Below are positions 1 to 8,319 of a stretch of DNA of 64,000 nt, in pieces. Source of the stretch: an uncultured Acetatifactor sp. (GTDB lineage Bacteria > Bacillota > Clostridia > Lachnospirales > Lachnospiraceae); assembly GCA_910578815.1 (NCBI GenBank), contig CAJTSE010000004.1, forward strand, positions 1 to 64,000. Direction: 5' to 3'. The notes under the pieces were generated by a model, which did no database searches, was not told the DNA's origin, and saw nothing but the letters and a program-made list of their open reading frames with translations. The translations under genes were made by a program, and so were the position numbers. Within the stretch, counting starts at the first letter, position 1. The number at the start of each line of letters is the position of its first letter.

Positions 1-4
1 AAGG

Positions 5-43
5 ATAAGTGCATAACCATCTTTTCTACTGGTCTGCACTTAT
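5..43. repeat. Inverted repeat ahead of first gene
   Basis: ATAAGTGCA at 5-13 pairs perfectly with TGCACTTAT at 35-43 around a 21-base loop. It sits just upstream of the first visible gene and could be a weak terminator or leader hairpin of the operon entering from the left. No T-run is attached, so the role is open. Confidence 0.35.
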
Positions 44-61
44 TATACGAGGACATTGATT

Positions 62-448
62 ATGAGCAACGAAGAACTGTTTATCAAGGCAACGAGGGAG
101 AAAATGCGGTTCCCTTACAAGGGACAGGCAACAGTCGAGGATTTATGGGATTTATCCATGACAGAACTTGACAAAATCTACAAGGAACTAAGCACGCTCA
201 AAAAGGCGGCGCAGGAGGACAGTTTGCTTGAAGTGAAGTCCGTAGCGGACGAGGAACTGGATGGGCAGATTGAGATTGTCAAACACATCTTTACTGTAAA
301 GCAGGAGGAAAAGAAAGCCGCCGAGACTGCAAGGGAGCGCAAGGAACAGAAGCAGAAGATTATGGCGATTCTGGCCAGTAAGCAAGACGAAGCACTCCAG
401 GGCAAGTCCATTGAGGAACTGGAAAAGATGTTGGACGAGTTGGGGTAA
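62..448 (+). CDS. Hypothetical phage-type coiled-coil protein
   Basis: This protein of 128 residues is charged and almost wholly helical in appearance. Residues 30-105 are rich in Lys/Glu with heptad-like spacing, and the last 15 residues form another short Glu/Leu helix. I know similar small coiled-coil proteins from Firmicutes phages but not their function. The ATG at 62 is preferred over an in-frame TTG at 56, because GAGGA at 49-53 then lies 8 bases upstream. It heads the visible part of the element and is separated from the next gene by about 60 bases. Confidence 0.7.
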   Translation: MSNEELFIKATREKMRFPYKGQATVEDLWDLSMTELDKIYKELSTLKKAAQEDSLLEVKSVADEELDGQIEIVKHIFTVKQEEKKAAETARERKEQKQKIMAILASKQDEALQGKSIEELEKMLDELG

Positions 449-510
449 TGGTAACTGTTGATAGGGCTTCCATTGTGAAGCCCTCAAAACCAAAATAAAT
501 GGAGGTTTTT

Positions 511-1419
511 ATGAACACAAGGTATGAGGAAATCGTAAACGTAGGAGCAATCGGTAAGGCAGAGAATCCCATCTCTTTGAATGAAATCTTGAAAAAGGCG
601 AATGACGAGCAGCTCACGCCGTCCAAGCAGAACAAGGAACGGGTGCTGCTTATCGGCATTGACGTGCAGCAGGACTTCATGGACGGCGGTGCTTTGGGCG
701 TTCTGGGTGCACATGGTGATGTGGAGCGCATGACAAGGTTCATCTACAACAACATGGATAAAATCAGCAACATTGCGGTATCCATCGACACGCACACACC
801 GCACCAGATTTTTCATCCGTGTTGGTGGATTGACGAGAACGGGAACAATCCTGCGCCCTACACATCTATCACGCTCGCAGACCTTGACAGTGGGAAATGG
901 CGGGCGGTCATCAATCCGAGGTCAAGCCGAGATTATGTGGAGCATCTGGAAAAGGACGGAAAGAAAACGCTTGTTGTATGGTCTTACCACTGTATTCAGG
1001 GAACCACTGGCTGCGCATTGGAAAATCAGTTTGCCAATATGATTTACTTCCATTCGGTAGCAAAGAAATCTGTTATGCAGCGGCTTGTGAAAGGGCAAGA
1101 CCCGCTTTCCGAGATGTACGGAGTTATCAAGCCGGAATACGACACAAACGGCTATATCAACCTTGATTTTCTCAATAAGCTTGAAAAGTTTGACAAGGTT
1201 ATCATCGGGGGAGAGGCCAAGAGCCATTGCGTTATGGAAAGTATCAAGCAGATTCTGGAGCATTATGAGAACCGCCCAGAGGTCACGGAGAAAATCTATA
1301 TCCTTGACGATTGTATGTCAATCATTCCGGGGTTTGAGGATGCAACGGCGCAGGCCTTTGCCGATTTCAAGGCCAAGTACCATGTGAACCTTGTAAACAG
1401 CACGGACAATATTCTGTAA
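511..1419 (+). CDS. Nicotinamidase/isochorismatase-like cysteine hydrolase
   Basis: The protein has 302 residues and belongs by sequence to the isochorismatase-like cysteine hydrolase fold, closest to nicotinamidases, which deamidate nicotinamide to nicotinate. Seen: the catalytic Asp motif DVQQDF at residues 51-56, a DTHTPH metal-site-like motif near residue 97, and the catalytic Cys at 240 in the context SHCVMES. The fold is larger than standalone PncA (about 180-210), with a 45-residue N-terminal extension and insertions around 110-130. The ATG at 511 is chosen because GGAGG lies 5 bases upstream; an ATG at 499 is upstream of that site. It directly precedes the vWA/PP2C/kinase trio, which suggests one operon. 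Nicotinamidase activity is inference; other amide substrates are possible. Confidence 0.8.
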   Translation: MNTRYEEIVNVGAIGKAENPISLNEILKKANDEQLTPSKQNKERVLLIGIDVQQDFMDGGALGVLGAHGDVERMTRFIYNNMDKISNIAVSIDTHTPHQIFHPCWWIDENGNNPAPYTSITLADLDSGKWRAVINPRSSRDYVEHLEKDGKKTLVVWSYHCIQGTTGCALENQFANMIYFHSVAKKSVMQRLVKGQDPLSEMYGVIKPEYDTNGYINLDFLNKLEKFDKVIIGGEAKSHCVMESIKQILEHYENRPEVTEKIYILDDCMSIIPGFEDATAQAFADFKAKYHVNLVNSTDNIL

Positions 1420-1438
1420 GAAAGAGAGGATTGAGAAT

Positions 1439-2125
1439 ATGAGCAATATTGAAGAAAACGGCATTGAGATTGACGGTCTGGACGAGATCGAGGTAGAGAA
1501 TACCGCCGTTGACGATTTGGAGAGTGAGAGCGTCAACCTTATCTTTTTGGGGATTGATGAAAGCGGCAGTATGGGCAGATATATCAGTGATATGCAGAGC
1601 TGCCTGGCTGAGTTCAAGGATGCCCTGACCGACAGCAAAGAAGCAGATGAAATCCTTGTTGCAAGGGCAGACTTTTCAGATTTCATCAATATCGGCGGCT
1701 ACAAGAAGATTTCGGAGTTTGACACAAAATTTGTAGCAAATGGCTGTACTGCCATGTTTGACACGATTGTTGAGGGTTCCGAAAAGCTGAAAGAGTACCG
1801 CAAGTTCCTGAAAAATCAGGGAATGACAAGGGTTAAGGCTGTGTTCGCCATTTTCAGTGATGGAGAGGACAATGTTTCAAGCCACAGTTACAGTGAAGCA
1901 AAGCAGGCTGTTGATTTTCTGAACAGCGAGGAAATCACAACAGCATTCATCAGCTTCGGCGGAGGTGCCACACATACCGCAAAGGATTTGGGTTTCCGTA
2001 ATATCCTTGATGTGGCAAGTTCCGCAAGCGAACTGCGCAAGGCATTCAACTGTCTGTCAAAGTCGGTTATTGAGAGCAGCAAGTCGGTTCTGACAGATGA
2101 CGGGGATGATTTCTTCCAGATTTAA
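1439..2125 (+). CDS. vWA-domain protein, TerY-like
   Basis: This 228-residue protein is a single von Willebrand factor A domain of the TerY type. The metal-ion-dependent adhesion site is complete: D40-x-S42-x-S44 in the DESGS motif, a Thr in the GCTAMFD loop near residue 103, and an Asp in FSDGEDN near 143. The first 30 residues are acidic and probably disordered. TerY-type vWA proteins are known to occur with a PP2C phosphatase and a Ser/Thr kinase as the TerY-P triad, and exactly those two genes follow here. The vWA protein is thought to be a phosphorylated scaffold or switch; its target is unknown. The start has an AGAGAGGA ribosome site. Confidence 0.85.
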   Translation: MSNIEENGIEIDGLDEIEVENTAVDDLESESVNLIFLGIDESGSMGRYISDMQSCLAEFKDALTDSKEADEILVARADFSDFINIGGYKKISEFDTKFVANGCTAMFDTIVEGSEKLKEYRKFLKNQGMTRVKAVFAIFSDGEDNVSSHSYSEAKQAVDFLNSEEITTAFISFGGGATHTAKDLGFRNILDVASSASELRKAFNCLSKSVIESSKSVLTDDGDDFFQI

Positions 2126-2169
2126 GAAAATGCGGGGCGGTGTAAAAGCCGCCCCAGAAAGAGGAAAAT

Positions 2170-2805
2170 ATGTTTATCAATAAAATCGGTATGGAACATC
2201 TGGAAAGGGGAATGAACTGTCAAGACTATGGGTTTTCTGGAGAAAAAATATCCTATGTATGTGACGGATGTTCAGAGGGGAAACATTCAGAGGTTGGGGC
2301 AAAGCTATTCTGTCATTTGAAGCAGACTACACCGTTTGATATAGATAAGATTTTTACTATGATATGCGGTCTTGTTGGCGAAAAACCGCAATGGAAGCGT
2401 GATTTTTTGAGTTTTACCATTCTGCGGTTAGCGGATTGCGCAGACGATTTCACATTATCATACTGCGGTGATGGCTACATCATCCTCCAAGACCATGATT
2501 GCAACATAACCTTTGAGGAATTATCAGACGGAGAATACCCAAAATACTATATCTACAACTACATTCCGCCAGAATATCTAAGGCACTATAAAGATGGCGT
2601 TTCCTTTTCACAAAAGACATTTTCCAAAGAGAAATATGCCAAAGTCGGCATAGCAAGTGACGGCCTGCGGTACATTCTGCAAGCGGATGAAGTGTTGAAG
2701 CAAGAGTTTATAAACTGCCTGAAATCGGGCAAGGAACTGAAAATAAATCTGTTTATCAATCGCAATCATAAGATTTTCAAGGATGATGTGACGATTGTGT
2801 TTTGA
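2170..2805 (+). CDS. PP2C-family Ser/Thr phosphatase of TerY-P trio
   Basis: This 211-residue protein carries the diagnostic PP2C metal-binding motifs: CQDY at 17-20, the CDG motif at 31-33 followed by a Ser/Gly-rich turn, a GDG motif in the middle, and ASDGL near residue 163. It is shorter than free-standing PP2C enzymes (about 240-250), as is usual for TerY-P phosphatases. It would remove phosphates placed by the neighbouring kinase. The gene starts 44 bases after the vWA gene with a GAGGAAAA ribosome site. Its stop codon lies 11 bases before the kinase start, so the two are likely translated together. Confidence 0.85.
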   Translation: MFINKIGMEHLERGMNCQDYGFSGEKISYVCDGCSEGKHSEVGAKLFCHLKQTTPFDIDKIFTMICGLVGEKPQWKRDFLSFTILRLADCADDFTLSYCGDGYIILQDHDCNITFEELSDGEYPKYYIYNYIPPEYLRHYKDGVSFSQKTFSKEKYAKVGIASDGLRYILQADEVLKQEFINCLKSGKELKINLFINRNHKIFKDDVTIVF

Positions 2806-2816
2806 GGGAGGCGCTC

Positions 2817-4505
2817 ATGCCAATAAAATTTGACACCACAACCCGAATGCCATTAACAGAGGGAGGCGAGGGTTACATATACGAACACAACGGAAAAATC
2901 ATAAAGACCTTCAAGCCGCACATTGACATAGCGGCAAAGGAACGGAAAGTAAATGCCCTCATGAAAATCACCTTGCCTGACGCTGTTACAAGACCCATAG
3001 ACACGGTTTTAGATATGCGTGGTAGATTTATCGGCTACTGCATGGAAAGGGCTGTAGGGGACGAATTTAAGCGGTTGTCGAACCGAAAATTTGTCACCGC
3101 AAACAGCATCACCACAAAGGACATTCTTTCCATGCTTGTAAAGGTCAAGACGGTATTGGCAGAGATTCACAATCAGAATATCTATATCGGCGATTTGAAC
3201 GACCAGAACATTCTTTTTGATACCTCCGGAAACATTTATCTGATTGACTGCGACAGTTGGACGGTTGGCGGTGACAAATGCACCGTGGCTATGGATATGT
3301 TCAAAGACCCACATTTAAAAGCAGATAATTTCAATTCTGATACCGACAATTACGCTTTTATGGTACTTGCGTGGAAGTCTCTTACAAGAGTGCATCCGTT
3401 TGGAGGTACGGTTGAGCCTGATATGCCGATTCTGGATAGGATTGCAAAGGGGATTTCCGTTATCGGTAGGGACAATGTGAAATTGCCACGCACAACCAAG
3501 GAATGGAAAGGGTTTTCGCCTGGCCTTGTATCGGAGTTTAAGTCGGTGTTTGAGGCCGGTGTTCGGACTTTATCAGGGAACATAGAAGATATGCTTGCGA
3601 GCCTTGCACAATGCAAAAAGGACAAGGAATTTTATTACAGTAAGTTTTCCTCATGCCCTTACTGCGACAGTACCGCACAGGTCAATAAAAAGCCTATATC
3701 GCAAGGGAGCGTGGGCGGATTGAAGCTGTATGCAATCTATGACGGAACAAATATTAAGACCGTATTTGATAGGTATACATATCTGGATAATAACGGATAT
3801 GTGCATAACGGAAGTCAGGCAACGGGATTCTTTCCTCTGGCAAGATACCATTACACAAAAGACGGAATGGTTGTTCTGGAACTGGCAGACTGCATCACTT
3901 TCCATAATGGCAAGGATTATCAGATTGAGAAGAAATATAAATCCGCAATAGAGGTTGAGGGAAACAAGATTTACTACATTTCTGCAAAGAATACGATGAC
4001 ACAACTTGAAATCATGCCGAGCGGTAATGGGATCAAGAATATCTGCAAGGTCAGCAATACAGCATATTTTGCGGTCAGTGGTGATAATTACTGTGTTGTG
4101 AACTACTACACTGGCAAGGTTATTGTGAACATCAACGGCGTGAACACAGCCATTGACTATGGCTCCGACATTGTGAATTATGGCATACACTGTGACGATA
4201 TTTCCGGAAAATGGATGATAATTTTGGAGGAAAGCAAGGGGGGATTCAGCACGTTTGTTATCAACGGCGGTGCTGTGGAATACAAGACGGATGCAATCAG
4301 ATATGACTGTCAGCTTAACTGCCCTTGCATTTATAACTCAAATATCTTTATCCCGGTTGACGGAAAAATCCGTGGGTATTCCTACAAGAAGTCGGCATTT
4401 AAGGATTTTGAGTGCAGTGTGGTTTCAGAGGAAAGCAAACTGATTAAGGAAAAGAATAGATTTGTGATTGTGAATCTGGAGAATGTCTATTATTTGGAGG
4501 GATAG
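2817..4505 (+). CDS. Ser/Thr protein kinase with zinc ribbon and C-terminal beta-rich domain
   Basis: The protein has 562 residues. The N-terminal part is a protein kinase: glycine loop GGEGYIYE at 16-23, Lys near 30, catalytic loop GDLNDQN with Asp126 and Asn131, and a metal-binding IDCD motif in place of DFG at 143-146. A Cys pair CPYC near residue 280 suggests a small zinc ribbon, and residues 300-560 are rich in short beta strands and aromatic turns, resembling a propeller or sensor domain. This matches the kinase member of TerY-P systems (COG4248-like). The ATG at 2817 follows GAGGGAGG by 5 bases; a TTG at 2802 would precede that site. Confidence 0.85.
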   Translation: MPIKFDTTTRMPLTEGGEGYIYEHNGKIIKTFKPHIDIAAKERKVNALMKITLPDAVTRPIDTVLDMRGRFIGYCMERAVGDEFKRLSNRKFVTANSITTKDILSMLVKVKTVLAEIHNQNIYIGDLNDQNILFDTSGNIYLIDCDSWTVGGDKCTVAMDMFKDPHLKADNFNSDTDNYAFMVLAWKSLTRVHPFGGTVEPDMPILDRIAKGISVIGRDNVKLPRTTKEWKGFSPGLVSEFKSVFEAGVRTLSGNIEDMLASLAQCKKDKEFYYSKFSSCPYCDSTAQVNKKPISQGSVGGLKLYAIYDGTNIKTVFDRYTYLDNNGYVHNGSQATGFFPLARYHYTKDGMVVLELADCITFHNGKDYQIEKKYKSAIEVEGNKIYYISAKNTMTQLEIMPSGNGIKNICKVSNTAYFAVSGDNYCVVNYYTGKVIVNINGVNTAIDYGSDIVNYGIHCDDISGKWMIILEESKGGFSTFVINGGAVEYKTDAIRYDCQLNCPCIYNSNIFIPVDGKIRGYSYKKSAFKDFECSVVSEESKLIKEKNRFVIVNLENVYYLEG

Positions 4506-4518
4506 GAGGGATTATAGA

Positions 4519-4680
4519 ATGGAGCGCCCGAATAAGCTTACATGCTTTTTAAAAGCGATTCTTGCAGAAGCAAGTATGGGGGATGAACAATGTTTGGAAG
4601 ATTTGTGCTTTGATAACGGCATTTCAAAAGAAGAAATGCAAGAGTGTATTGATTACTTAGAATCATTAAGTGATTGGTAA
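4519..4680 (+). CDS. Small acidic hypothetical protein
   Basis: This 53-residue acidic protein has a strong AGGAGGG ribosome site 8 bases before the ATG and starts 13 bases after the kinase stop. It is helical in appearance and ends in a Tyr-Leu-Glu rich helix. I do not recognise it. Its place directly behind the kinase suggests co-transcription with the trio, but a link in function is only possible. Confidence 0.6.
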   Translation: MERPNKLTCFLKAILAEASMGDEQCLEDLCFDNGISKEEMQECIDYLESLSDW

Positions 4681-4704
4681 AAATATTAAGGAGGTTTTGC
4701 AGGA

Positions 4705-4989
4705 ATGAGAATAATCAGTCAGGACGGATTGATGTTTGGCATCCAATATGAAAACTGCCATTTGGTTGTAAACAAGAAATGCCGCGAAATCGAAGCAGAG
4801 ACAAATAACCCGAATTTTACGCCGGTTATGGCAAGTTACAGCAGTGTTGAGAAGTGTAGGAAAGCTATGGAGATGCTTCGCGAGAAGTATAGGGAAGTAA
4901 CCATCTATCCATTTTCCAATAAGAGCAGCACAGTGCCGCCGAAAACATTTCAGTTTCCGGAAGATTCCAAAGTGGAGGTATCAGAATGA
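4705..4989 (+). CDS. Hypothetical phage protein
   Basis: This 94-residue protein has an AAGGAGG site 9 bases upstream of its ATG. It alternates beta strands with a central helix (residues 48-66) and looks like a compact alpha/beta protein. Its stop overlaps the next start in an ATGA junction, so it belongs to the same operon. Function is not recognised. Confidence 0.65.
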   Translation: MRIISQDGLMFGIQYENCHLVVNKKCREIEAETNNPNFTPVMASYSSVEKCRKAMEMLREKYREVTIYPFSNKSSTVPPKTFQFPEDSKVEVSE

Positions 4990-5369
4990 AGCCAATAAAT
5001 CAGCTTTACGAAGAATTAAACAGCCGCAAGGATTTCCACATTATCCGCACTGGATTTGACGGCGGTGCGGGTGAATTTATTAGAGGAAGTCAAAAGGGAA
5101 TGACCGTTATTTGGTCTTATGCGGGGGGCTGGGAACACATCAGTATAGACGGAAAGCACAGAATGCCCACATGGGAGGAAATGTGCCAGTTGAAAGATAT
5201 GTTTTTTACGGAAGAAGAATGTTGTGTGCAGTATCATCCTCCGAAGAGCGAGTATGTGAATAACATTCCGTACTGCTTGCATATCTGGAAACCGATTGAG
5301 AAATACAGTGGCATATTGCCAATTCCACCGAGTTTGTTTGTAGGGGTGAAAGGGGTTGAGTTGAAATGA
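4986..5369 (+). CDS. Conserved phage-type protein, DUF-like
   Basis: This 127-residue protein shows a run of Trp and His residues (WSYAGGWEHIS, then MPTWEEM and IWKPIEKYSGILPIPPS) of a type I have seen in Clostridia phage proteins next to methyltransferase genes. The protein overlaps its neighbours on both sides by 4 bases (ATGA), so it is translationally coupled. No catalytic motif is visible and the function is unknown. Confidence 0.65.
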   Translation: MKPINQLYEELNSRKDFHIIRTGFDGGAGEFIRGSQKGMTVIWSYAGGWEHISIDGKHRMPTWEEMCQLKDMFFTEEECCVQYHPPKSEYVNNIPYCLHIWKPIEKYSGILPIPPSLFVGVKGVELK

Positions 5370-5548
5370 GCGCACTCACAGCGGCGGCACTAATGCACAA
5401 CGGAAGACTGATGCGCAGGGCAGAGGACATTATAAACGGATTGACGGAAAACCATAAGGTTTACTGCTATCTGGTGAACCCTGACGGCACGAGGATTGCA
5501 ATACAGAAAGGATTCAAGATTGAAGATTATGAGTATGTGATTTGCTAA
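5366..5548 (+). CDS. Small hypothetical protein
   Basis: This 60-residue protein is coupled to the gene before it by an ATGA overlap. It has an N-terminal Ala-rich helix and a C-terminal beta-rich half. It is not recognised. Confidence 0.55.
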   Translation: MSALTAAALMHNGRLMRRAEDIINGLTENHKVYCYLVNPDGTRIAIQKGFKIEDYEYVIC

Positions 5549-5564
5549 TTGGGAGGAGATTAGA

Positions 5565-5963
5565 ATGGTGATTGTGATTATAATAGCACTTTCTGCATCC
5601 ATAATTATCAGTCAGTACATCAATATCCGCAAGTTGAAACTGGATAACGAGATTGCGAAGATTTCGATTAAGGAAATTAGAAACAACTATGAAATGCGGA
5701 TAAGGCTTTCGGAATGCGATTCTTCGCAAGTTGATGCTTTGGAGAAGAAAAATGCCGCACTTCTTCTGGAAAATATGCAGTTAAAGAGTGCTATTGACTT
5801 ATATAGGAAATTGCACGGACGGACAAACAACACGCCGCAGATTTCCAAAGATACCGTGGATGCCGTCCGATACGCCATGAAACATGCCCATCCAGACAAC
5901 GGCGGAAGTGCGGAGGATTTTGTGAGGTTTAAGAAGTGTTATGAGGAATTAGCGGGGAGGTGA
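5565..5963 (+). CDS. Membrane-anchored J-domain-like protein
   Basis: This 132-residue protein starts with a single hydrophobic segment (residues 2-19), followed by a coiled coil (22-85). It ends in a truncated J-domain-like part: a helix, the HPD tripeptide in HPDNGG near residue 108, and a second helix with FKKCYEEL. HPD is the motif by which DnaJ proteins stimulate the DnaK ATPase. Only the part around helix II, HPD and helix III is present, as in small phage J-like proteins. An N-in topology with cytoplasmic J-like domain is inferred. GGGAGG precedes the ATG. Confidence 0.7.
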   Translation: MVIVIIIALSASIIISQYINIRKLKLDNEIAKISIKEIRNNYEMRIRLSECDSSQVDALEKKNAALLLENMQLKSAIDLYRKLHGRTNNTPQISKDTVDAVRYAMKHAHPDNGGSAEDFVRFKKCYEELAGR

Positions 5964-5970
5964 GAAAGTT

Positions 5971-6828
5971 GTGGAGCATACACGGAAAGTCAAGTGTGAA
6001 TTGTATCACGACAGCTTTCAGAATTGGAAACGCTATCCGATTCAAAAAGCTCAATTAGTGATAGCAGATGTGCCTTATGCATTGGGAAACAACGCCTACG
6101 CAAGCAATCCAATGTGGTACAATGGCGGCAACAATAAAAACGGCGAAAGTGAGTTTGCAGGAAAACAGTTCTTTCCATCAGACCAATACTTTAACCTTTA
6201 CGAATACTTCCATTTCTGCAATCAGCTTTTGAAGAAAGAGCCTAGGAAAGGAGGGGAGAGGGGAAGAAGTTCTGATGCACCGTGTATGGTGATGTTTTGC
6301 AGTTTTGAGCAGATACCGACACTGATTGACGCGGCGAAGAAACACGGATTTTTGCATAATATACCGCTTGTGTTCATCAAGAACTATTCAGCGCAAGTCC
6401 TTAAGGCAAACATGAAGATTGTCGGTGCAACGGAATACGGGATTTTGCTTTACCGTGACAAGCTGCCGAAATTCCGCAATGAGGGGAAGATGGTCTTTAA
6501 CTGGATGAAATGGGAACCTGATCCACCTGGAATTCCTAAATGCCACAAGACGCAAAAACCACAGTCGATTCTCAGAAAGCTGATAACAGTGCTTACAGAC
6601 GAGGGCGACACGGTAATTGACCCGGTGGCAGGAAGTGGCAGCACACTACGGGCGGCAAAGGACTTAGGAAGAAATTCATACGGATTTGAGATTTACAAGC
6701 CGTTTTATAAAAAGGCCATGGAGGAAATGCTGAATGAGAATTACGGAGAACTGCTTTTGAAAAGGGAATGCGAGAAAACGGGGCAGATGTCTATATTTGA
6801 CTTACAAGGCGGTGATTTAGGTGCTTGA
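5971..6828 (+). CDS. DNA adenine/N4-cytosine methyltransferase 1
   Basis: This 285-residue protein is an amino-methyltransferase of the N6-adenine/N4-cytosine class. Motif IV is ADVPY near residue 33 (a DPPY variant), and the S-adenosylmethionine motif DPVAGSGST follows near residue 214, which gives the motif order of the beta class. It ends with GQMSIFD at about 271-277, which resembles a sliding-clamp-binding peptide. The GTG start is preceded by GGGGAGGTGAG. It overlaps the second methyltransferase by 8 bases. No restriction endonuclease lies nearby, so a protective or regulatory methylase of the element is likely. Confidence 0.85.
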   Translation: MEHTRKVKCELYHDSFQNWKRYPIQKAQLVIADVPYALGNNAYASNPMWYNGGNNKNGESEFAGKQFFPSDQYFNLYEYFHFCNQLLKKEPRKGGERGRSSDAPCMVMFCSFEQIPTLIDAAKKHGFLHNIPLVFIKNYSAQVLKANMKIVGATEYGILLYRDKLPKFRNEGKMVFNWMKWEPDPPGIPKCHKTQKPQSILRKLITVLTDEGDTVIDPVAGSGSTLRAAKDLGRNSYGFEIYKPFYKKAMEEMLNENYGELLLKRECEKTGQMSIFDLQGGDLGA

Positions 6829-7537
6829 CTTTGGATATTATTGCATGGACTGCATGGACGGTATGAAACAGTTTCCTGATAAGTATTTCGACATAGCCGT
6901 CTGTGACCCAGAGTATGGCAGGAAAGAGCATGGCGGCCGCAACCGTAGCGGATATGTAAAGCAGAAGAACGGAAGACAGATATGGGTTTCGGACGGCCAA
7001 TACGAAAACAGAGGGTGGGATATCGAGCCACCACCGAAAGAATACTTTGAAGAATTAATGAGGGTATCCAAGCGTCAGATTATATGGGGTGTGAATTACT
7101 TTGATTATCCGCTTGCTGGCGGCAGGATAATCTGGGATAAGTGCAATGATGGTTCCGATCAGTCCGGTGCAGAAATAGCATACTGCAGTCTGAACAATAG
7201 GGTTGATGTATTCCGCTATATGTGGAGAGGGATGTTTCAGGGGAAATCCATTGAAGAGGGAACCATACAGCAAGGGAATAAACAGAAAAACGAGAAGAGG
7301 ATTCACCCAACACAGAAGCCCATAAATCTGTATCGGTGGATTGTTAAGAAATACATACAGAGAGGATGGAAAGTACTTGACACGCATACCGGCAGTGCAA
7401 GCAGCTTGATAGCATACCATGAAGCCGGATTGCAGTTTGTGGCTTTTGAGAAAGACAAATATATGTACGATTTATCAACGGAAAGATACAAGGCAGAAAC
7501 AGCACAGATGAATCTGTTTGATTTCATGGAGGGTTAA
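6821..7537 (+). CDS. DNA adenine/N4-cytosine methyltransferase 2
   Basis: This 238-residue protein is a second beta-type amino-methyltransferase. Its motif IV is CDPEY near residue 27, the family-typical HPTQKP stands near residue 164, and the cofactor motif is DTHTGSAS near 186, with Thr in place of the usual Phe/Ala. It ends in AQMNLFDF at 228-235, a clamp-binding-like peptide shared with two other genes of the element. The GTG start lies inside the preceding gene. Its specificity cannot be read from sequence. Confidence 0.85.
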   Translation: MLDFGYYCMDCMDGMKQFPDKYFDIAVCDPEYGRKEHGGRNRSGYVKQKNGRQIWVSDGQYENRGWDIEPPPKEYFEELMRVSKRQIIWGVNYFDYPLAGGRIIWDKCNDGSDQSGAEIAYCSLNNRVDVFRYMWRGMFQGKSIEEGTIQQGNKQKNEKRIHPTQKPINLYRWIVKKYIQRGWKVLDTHTGSASSLIAYHEAGLQFVAFEKDKYMYDLSTERYKAETAQMNLFDFMEG

Positions 7538-7540
7538 GGA

Positions 7541-7894
7541 TTGGGGAAAAACTGCGGAACAATGAATCTTGATGATATAGAGATTGAACAAATCAATGAA
7601 TTTTACGAATGGCTACAAGGGAAGAGTTGCCCAGATGAATTGCATTTTAAAGAGAAAATGAATTTGACAGAAGAGCAGGCGTTTTCGGTAATTTACTTCT
7701 TACAGGAATATTTGGAGGTATTACCAGATAAATTCGAGCGTTGTCGTGGATGCGGGTGTATATTTGACTCCTATTTTGGGGGAACAAGCATAAACGAGGA
7801 AACAACCATAATCACAGAAGATGGAGAAGAGGCGGAAGCAAATTTCCCTGAAGAAACGTATGGATTTTACTGTGATGATTGTAGGCCGGATTAA
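7541..7894 (+). CDS. Small zinc-binding hypothetical protein
   Basis: This 117-residue acidic protein has a helical N-terminal half and a C-terminal treble-clef-like Cys set: CRGCGC near 68-73 and CDDC near 113-116. The TTG start at 7541 is chosen because GGAGGG ends 6 bases upstream; an ATG at 7562 is the alternative. The gene follows the second methyltransferase by 3 bases. Function is not recognised. Confidence 0.6.
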   Translation: MGKNCGTMNLDDIEIEQINEFYEWLQGKSCPDELHFKEKMNLTEEQAFSVIYFLQEYLEVLPDKFERCRGCGCIFDSYFGGTSINEETTIITEDGEEAEANFPEETYGFYCDDCRPD

Positions 7895-7910
7895 AAGAAA
7901 GGTGAAAGTG

Positions 7911-8255
7911 ATGGAATACAGCGTCTATTCTGATTTCGATATGGAACAACACAAGAAAACATTTATAAATTATCTGGAAGTGGTAATTGATGAAAATGGA
8001 AAGATAATGTACGCTGTTCCATCCCATCAGGAGAAGTTGATAAAACTTGCTTGCCAAAAACAGAAAGTTACGAGAGAAGAATTGAATGCCATGTGCCAGA
8101 AAGAATACTATTTTAACTTTGTTACATGGCTCTGCAAGGTCTCTGGCGCATGCGCAGTATGGAATTACCACATAGAGAAATATAGGCTTACAGAACGGCA
8201 GATAAAGGCTCTTAAGGCACTGAAGGATAATGGGCTGTATCGCGGTGAGATTTAG
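7911..8255 (+). CDS. Hypothetical phage protein
   Basis: This 114-residue protein begins MEYSVYSDFD and is mainly helical. A longer reading from 7821 exists, but it overlaps the preceding gene by 74 bases and has no ribosome site, whereas GAAAGGTGAAAG precedes the ATG at 7911. Similar proteins of about this length are common in early regions of Clostridia phages. Function is unknown. Confidence 0.65.
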   Translation: MEYSVYSDFDMEQHKKTFINYLEVVIDENGKIMYAVPSHQEKLIKLACQKQKVTREELNAMCQKEYYFNFVTWLCKVSGACAVWNYHIEKYRLTERQIKALKALKDNGLYRGEI

Positions 8256-8319
8256 CCAGAAGTCGAAAAATTTGCGGTAAAGGAAGTGGTTTAAGTGGCA
8301 TGGAAATCAGGTGGCTGCT

